NCBI GenBank assembly: GCA_038230775.1
Contig: JBBRMQ010000199.1
Coordinates: 1-8,189 of the forward strand
DNA from: JBBRMQ01 sp038230775
GTDB lineage: Bacteria > Acidobacteriota > Thermoanaerobaculia > Gp7-AA8
Direction: 5' to 3'
Length of the DNA stretch: 8,189 nt
Part shown: piece after piece, positions 6,517 to 8,189 of the stretch
Layout: each line of letters begins with the position of its first letter
How positions within the stretch are numbered: the stretch's first letter is position 1
Translations under genes and position numbers: made by a program
The notes under the pieces: generated by a model
Told to the model about the DNA's origin: nothing
Databases searched by the model: none
The model's input: the letters and a program-made list of their open reading frames with translations, nothing else

Positions 6517-6771
6517 CTAGACGACGGTGCGGCGGCCGACGATCAGGCGGTAGATGAAGAGAAGAACCATCGCGCCGATGATCGATCCGATCCATCCCGC
6601 GGTCTGTTCCTGCTTGCCCATGAGGGTCGAGGCCAGGAATCCACCGACGAACGAACCGGCGATGCCGAGAAGGATCGTGACGATCCAGCCACCCGGATCA
6701 TTTCCGGGCATGAGGAACTTCGCGATCGCGCCAATGACGAGGCCAAAAACGATCCATGTCAGGATACCCAT
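6517..6771 (-). CDS. GlsB/YeaQ/YmgE family stress-response membrane protein
   Basis: An 84-residue integral inner-membrane protein of the transglycosylase-associated/GlsB family, which in other bacteria is linked to general stress; its molecular role is not established. It has three hydrophobic glycine-rich helices: about 3-21 (TWIVFGLVIGAIAKFL), 28-50 (GGWIVTILLGIAGSFVGG) and 58-78 (AGWIGSIIGAMVLLFIY), joined by the short loops MPGNDP and GKQEQT, and a basic GRRTVV tail. This layout and length are typical of the family. The reading frame stays open far upstream into the antisense of pfkA, but the start is ATG at 6771-6769: GGAGG lies 9 bp upstream and the family's own N-terminus (MGILTWIVFGLVIGAIAK) begins there. 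An intrinsic terminator follows 28 bp after the stop, so it is probably a single-gene transcript divergent from pfkA. Confidence 0.93.
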   Translation of the reverse strand: MGILTWIVFGLVIGAIAKFLMPGNDPGGWIVTILLGIAGSFVGGFLASTLMGKQEQTAGWIGSIIGAMVLLFIYRLIVGRRTVV

Positions 6772-6780
6772 TATGCTTTT

Positions 6781-6785
6781 CCTCC
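6781..6785 (-). promoter_or_regulatory. Ribosome binding site that fixes the GlsB/YeaQ-type start
   Basis: GGAGG on the - strand, 9 bp before ATG 6771. It decides between the 84-residue gene and the spurious 359-residue frame that extends through the antisense strand of pfkA. Confidence 0.85.
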
Positions 6786-6792
6786 ACGTTAG

Positions 6793-6807
6793 GTCAGCTG
6801 AGCTGAC
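6793..6807. promoter_or_regulatory. 15-bp palindrome in the divergent gap, possible operator
   Basis: GTCAGCTGAGCTGAC has perfect 7-bp arms around one central base. It lies between the divergent starts of the small membrane protein gene (6771) and pfkA (6865), 7 bp upstream of the former's ribosome binding site. Its size and position suit a dimeric repressor site or a small leader hairpin. No named regulator motif is recognised. Confidence 0.35.
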
Positions 6808-6864
6808 GTTGTTACCGAAGAGCAACGGCAATGCCAGCTCGAACGATCGCGTTCCCTTTTCCTG

Positions 6865-7938
6865 ATGCCCGCCATTCGACGACTTGCAATCCTCACCGGT
6901 GGAGGCGACTGCCCGGGACTGAATGCCGTCATCCGCGCCGCGGTACGCACTGCCGTACGCGACCATAAGCTCGAGGTATTTGGCGTTCAGTTGGGCTTCG
7001 AGGGTCTGATCACGCGATCGCTCATAGCGATGACCGGCGACCTCATCCGTGGGATTCTGCCGAAAGGCGGGACGCTGCTTCGGACCACGAACCGCGGCGA
7101 CCCGTTCGCCTATCCCGACGCGCAGGGCATGTGCGTGGATCGCTCGGCTGAAGTCGTGCGCAACCTGAGCGAGCTGGGGATCGATGCCCTGATCGCGATC
7201 GGCGGAGACGGCACCTTGAAGATTGCCCAGCGCTTCTTCGAGATGGGCGTGCCGGTGGTCGCGGTGCCGAAGACCATCGACAACGATCTCGCCGCCACGG
7301 ACTACACCTTCGGGTTCATGACGGCGGTGTCGATTGCCACCGAGGCGGTCGATCGACTTCATACGACGGGGGAGAGCCACAACCGCGTGATGATCCTCGA
7401 GGTGATGGGGCGCAACGCCGGCTGGATCGCGCTCTACTCCGGCCTCGCGGGCGGCGCCGACATCATTCTGATCCCGGAAATCCCATACAGTCCGTCCGAC
7501 GTGATCCGATCGATCCGTTCGCGTGCTGCAGAGGGTTCGGCCTTCGATGTCATCGTCGTCGCGGAGGGCGCGAAGCGGGTGGGAGGCGAAGAACATTACG
7601 TCGATCTGCGCGCGCGGCGGTTAGGCGGAATCGCGTACCAGGTGGCGGATGACCTCTCGCAGGAGATCGATCTCGAGACGCGCGTCACGGTGTTAGGCCA
7701 CCTGCAGCGGGGCGGGTCGCCGATCGCCTACGACCGCATTCTCGCCACGCGCTTCGGAAAGGCGGCAGCGGACCTGGTCGGCCGCGGCGACTTCGGCAAG
7801 ATGGTCGCGCTGCGGCAGGACGCGATCGTGGCGGTGCCGATCAGGGATGCGGTCGCCAATCCGAAGTACGTCAATCCCGACGGCCAGTTCGTCGCCACCG
7901 CCCGCAGCGTCGGCATCTCGTTTGGGGATGGGCGGTAG
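6865..7938 (+). CDS. pfkA: 6-phosphofructokinase, group III type, probably ATP-dependent
   Basis: Phosphorylates fructose 6-phosphate to fructose 1,6-bisphosphate in glycolysis. In 357 residues the family motifs are complete: GGGDCPGLNAVIR (12-24), IGGDGTLKI (112-120), PKTIDND (135-141) with the expected catalytic Asp139, MGRNAGW (181-187), VAEGAKR (232-238) and LGHLQRGGSP (277-286). Gly116 is at the position that is Gly in ATP enzymes and Asp in pyrophosphate enzymes. Lys136 is at the position that is Gly in E. coli PfkA and Lys in pyrophosphate enzymes. This Gly/Lys pair is known from group III ATP enzymes of the actinobacterial type, so ATP is the likely donor. The ATG at 6865 places the nucleotide motif at the normal distance, but no Shine-Dalgarno precedes it and the closest upstream ATG (6831) is out of frame. 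The long - strand frame across it is a shadow. Confidence 0.95.
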   Translation: MPAIRRLAILTGGGDCPGLNAVIRAAVRTAVRDHKLEVFGVQLGFEGLITRSLIAMTGDLIRGILPKGGTLLRTTNRGDPFAYPDAQGMCVDRSAEVVRNLSELGIDALIAIGGDGTLKIAQRFFEMGVPVVAVPKTIDNDLAATDYTFGFMTAVSIATEAVDRLHTTGESHNRVMILEVMGRNAGWIALYSGLAGGADIILIPEIPYSPSDVIRSIRSRAAEGSAFDVIVVAEGAKRVGGEEHYVDLRARRLGGIAYQVADDLSQEIDLETRVTVLGHLQRGGSPIAYDRILATRFGKAAADLVGRGDFGKMVALRQDAIVAVPIRDAVANPKYVNPDGQFVATARSVGISFGDGR

Positions 7939-7956
7939 GCGCAAGTGAGACGACGA

Positions 7957-8030
7957 GCTTCTGCTTCTGTGTGAGGAGCAGCTTCAGGCTTCTGTCTGTT
8001 GCGTAGGACTTCTGGCTTCTGTGTGAGGAC
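7957..8030 (-). repeat. Degenerate, inverted copies of the 17-bp repeat unit
   Basis: Just after the pfkA stop, partial copies of the complement of the downstream repeat unit appear: GCTTCTGTGTGAGGA at 7963-7977, a diverged GCTTCTGTCTG...AGGAC at about 7988-8009, and GCTTCTGTGTGAGGAC at 8015-8030. The copy at 7963 is also followed by GCAGCTTCAG, resembling the palindrome arm that follows the 8015 copy. This looks like the older, decayed side of the array. Confidence 0.7.
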
Positions 8031-8082
8031 CGGCTTCAGCCGGTCGATCGTGACCGGCTGAAGCCGGTCCTCACACAGAAGC
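8015..8082. repeat. Perfect palindrome, 31-bp arms, at the head of the tandem array
   Basis: 8015-8045 and 8052-8082 are exact inverted copies around a 6-bp loop (GATCGT). Each arm contains its own palindrome: ACCGGCT-TC-AGCCGGT at 8029-8044 and the complementary form at 8053-8068. So one large hairpin or two small ones can form. The outer end of the right arm is the first unit of the 17-bp tandem array. There is no T-tract, so a terminator role for pfkA is possible but not of the standard type. Confidence 0.9.
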
Positions 8083-8189
8083 TGTCCTCACACAGAAGCT
8101 GTCCTCACACAGAAGCTGTCCTCACACAGAAGCTGTCCTCACACAGAAGCTGTCCTCACACAGAAGCTGTCCTCACACAGAAGCTGTCC
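8067..8189 (+). repeat. 17-bp tandem repeat array, running off the window
   Basis: The unit GTCCTCACACAGAAGCT occurs seven times in a row without a mismatch (8067, 8084, 8101, 8118, 8135, 8152 and 8169), plus the first four bases of an eighth at the window end. There are no spacers, so it is not a CRISPR array. The period of 17 is not a multiple of three, so it is not a coding repeat. The total number of units is not known. Confidence 0.97.

Noticed and set aside
6840..6860. ECF-type -35 (GGAAC on the - strand) for the small membrane protein gene
   Set aside because: No matching -10 (CGTC or CGTT) lies at 16-18 bp; the nearest CGTT is too far away.
6772..7596. Long N-terminal extension of the small membrane protein (359-residue frame)
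   Set aside because: The extension is antisense to pfkA. The 84-residue protein has its own GGAGG, and its N-terminus matches its family.
8067..8189. CRISPR-like array
   Set aside because: The units are directly adjacent with a 17-bp period and no spacers, and no cas gene is nearby. It is a simple tandem repeat.

Overview
The window is a GC-rich bacterial chromosome segment that mostly encodes conserved housekeeping functions. The codons favour G/C in third position. The mix of genes (tryptophan synthesis, riboflavin synthesis, an exported Do-type protease, a phosphofructokinase with the GGDG...PKTIDND signature) and the dispersed inverted repeats between genes suit a free-living bacterium with a cell envelope, such as Acidobacteriota or a neighbouring phylum. 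That placement is inference; there is no rRNA or marker gene to settle it.

Layout: the 3' part of trpE (anthranilate synthase component I) enters from the left on the + strand. It collides tail to tail with a DUF4230 membrane-anchored protein on the - strand, and the two genes share 83 bp. A 260-bp gap follows, holding a candidate promoter for the DUF4230 gene and a 135-bp inverted-repeat element (family A). Next, all on the - strand and so transcribed right to left, come a 342-residue protein I do not recognise, a perfect-looking hairpin repeat (family B), ribE, ribD, a second family A element, and a Do/HtrA periplasmic protease with two PDZ domains. Beyond these are a strong intrinsic terminator and a small three-helix GlsB/YeaQ-type membrane protein. 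A short gap with a 15-bp palindrome separates this last gene from pfkA on the + strand. After pfkA the window ends in a nested repeat: degenerate inverted units, a 31-bp-arm palindrome, then a uniform 17-bp tandem array that runs off the edge.

How the genes relate: ribD and ribE abut with no gap and are almost certainly co-translated, giving the deaminase/reductase and the final riboflavin synthase steps. ribBA and ribH are not here. The small membrane protein and the Do protease are both envelope and stress functions, but a terminator makes them separate transcription units. trpE and pfkA are independent metabolic genes.

I found no defence system, mobile element, CRISPR array or RNA gene. 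The parts most worth a second look are non-coding: the tandem/palindromic array after pfkA, the two dispersed repeat families (one of which seems to supply the start signal of the unrecognised gene), and the unrecognised gene itself.
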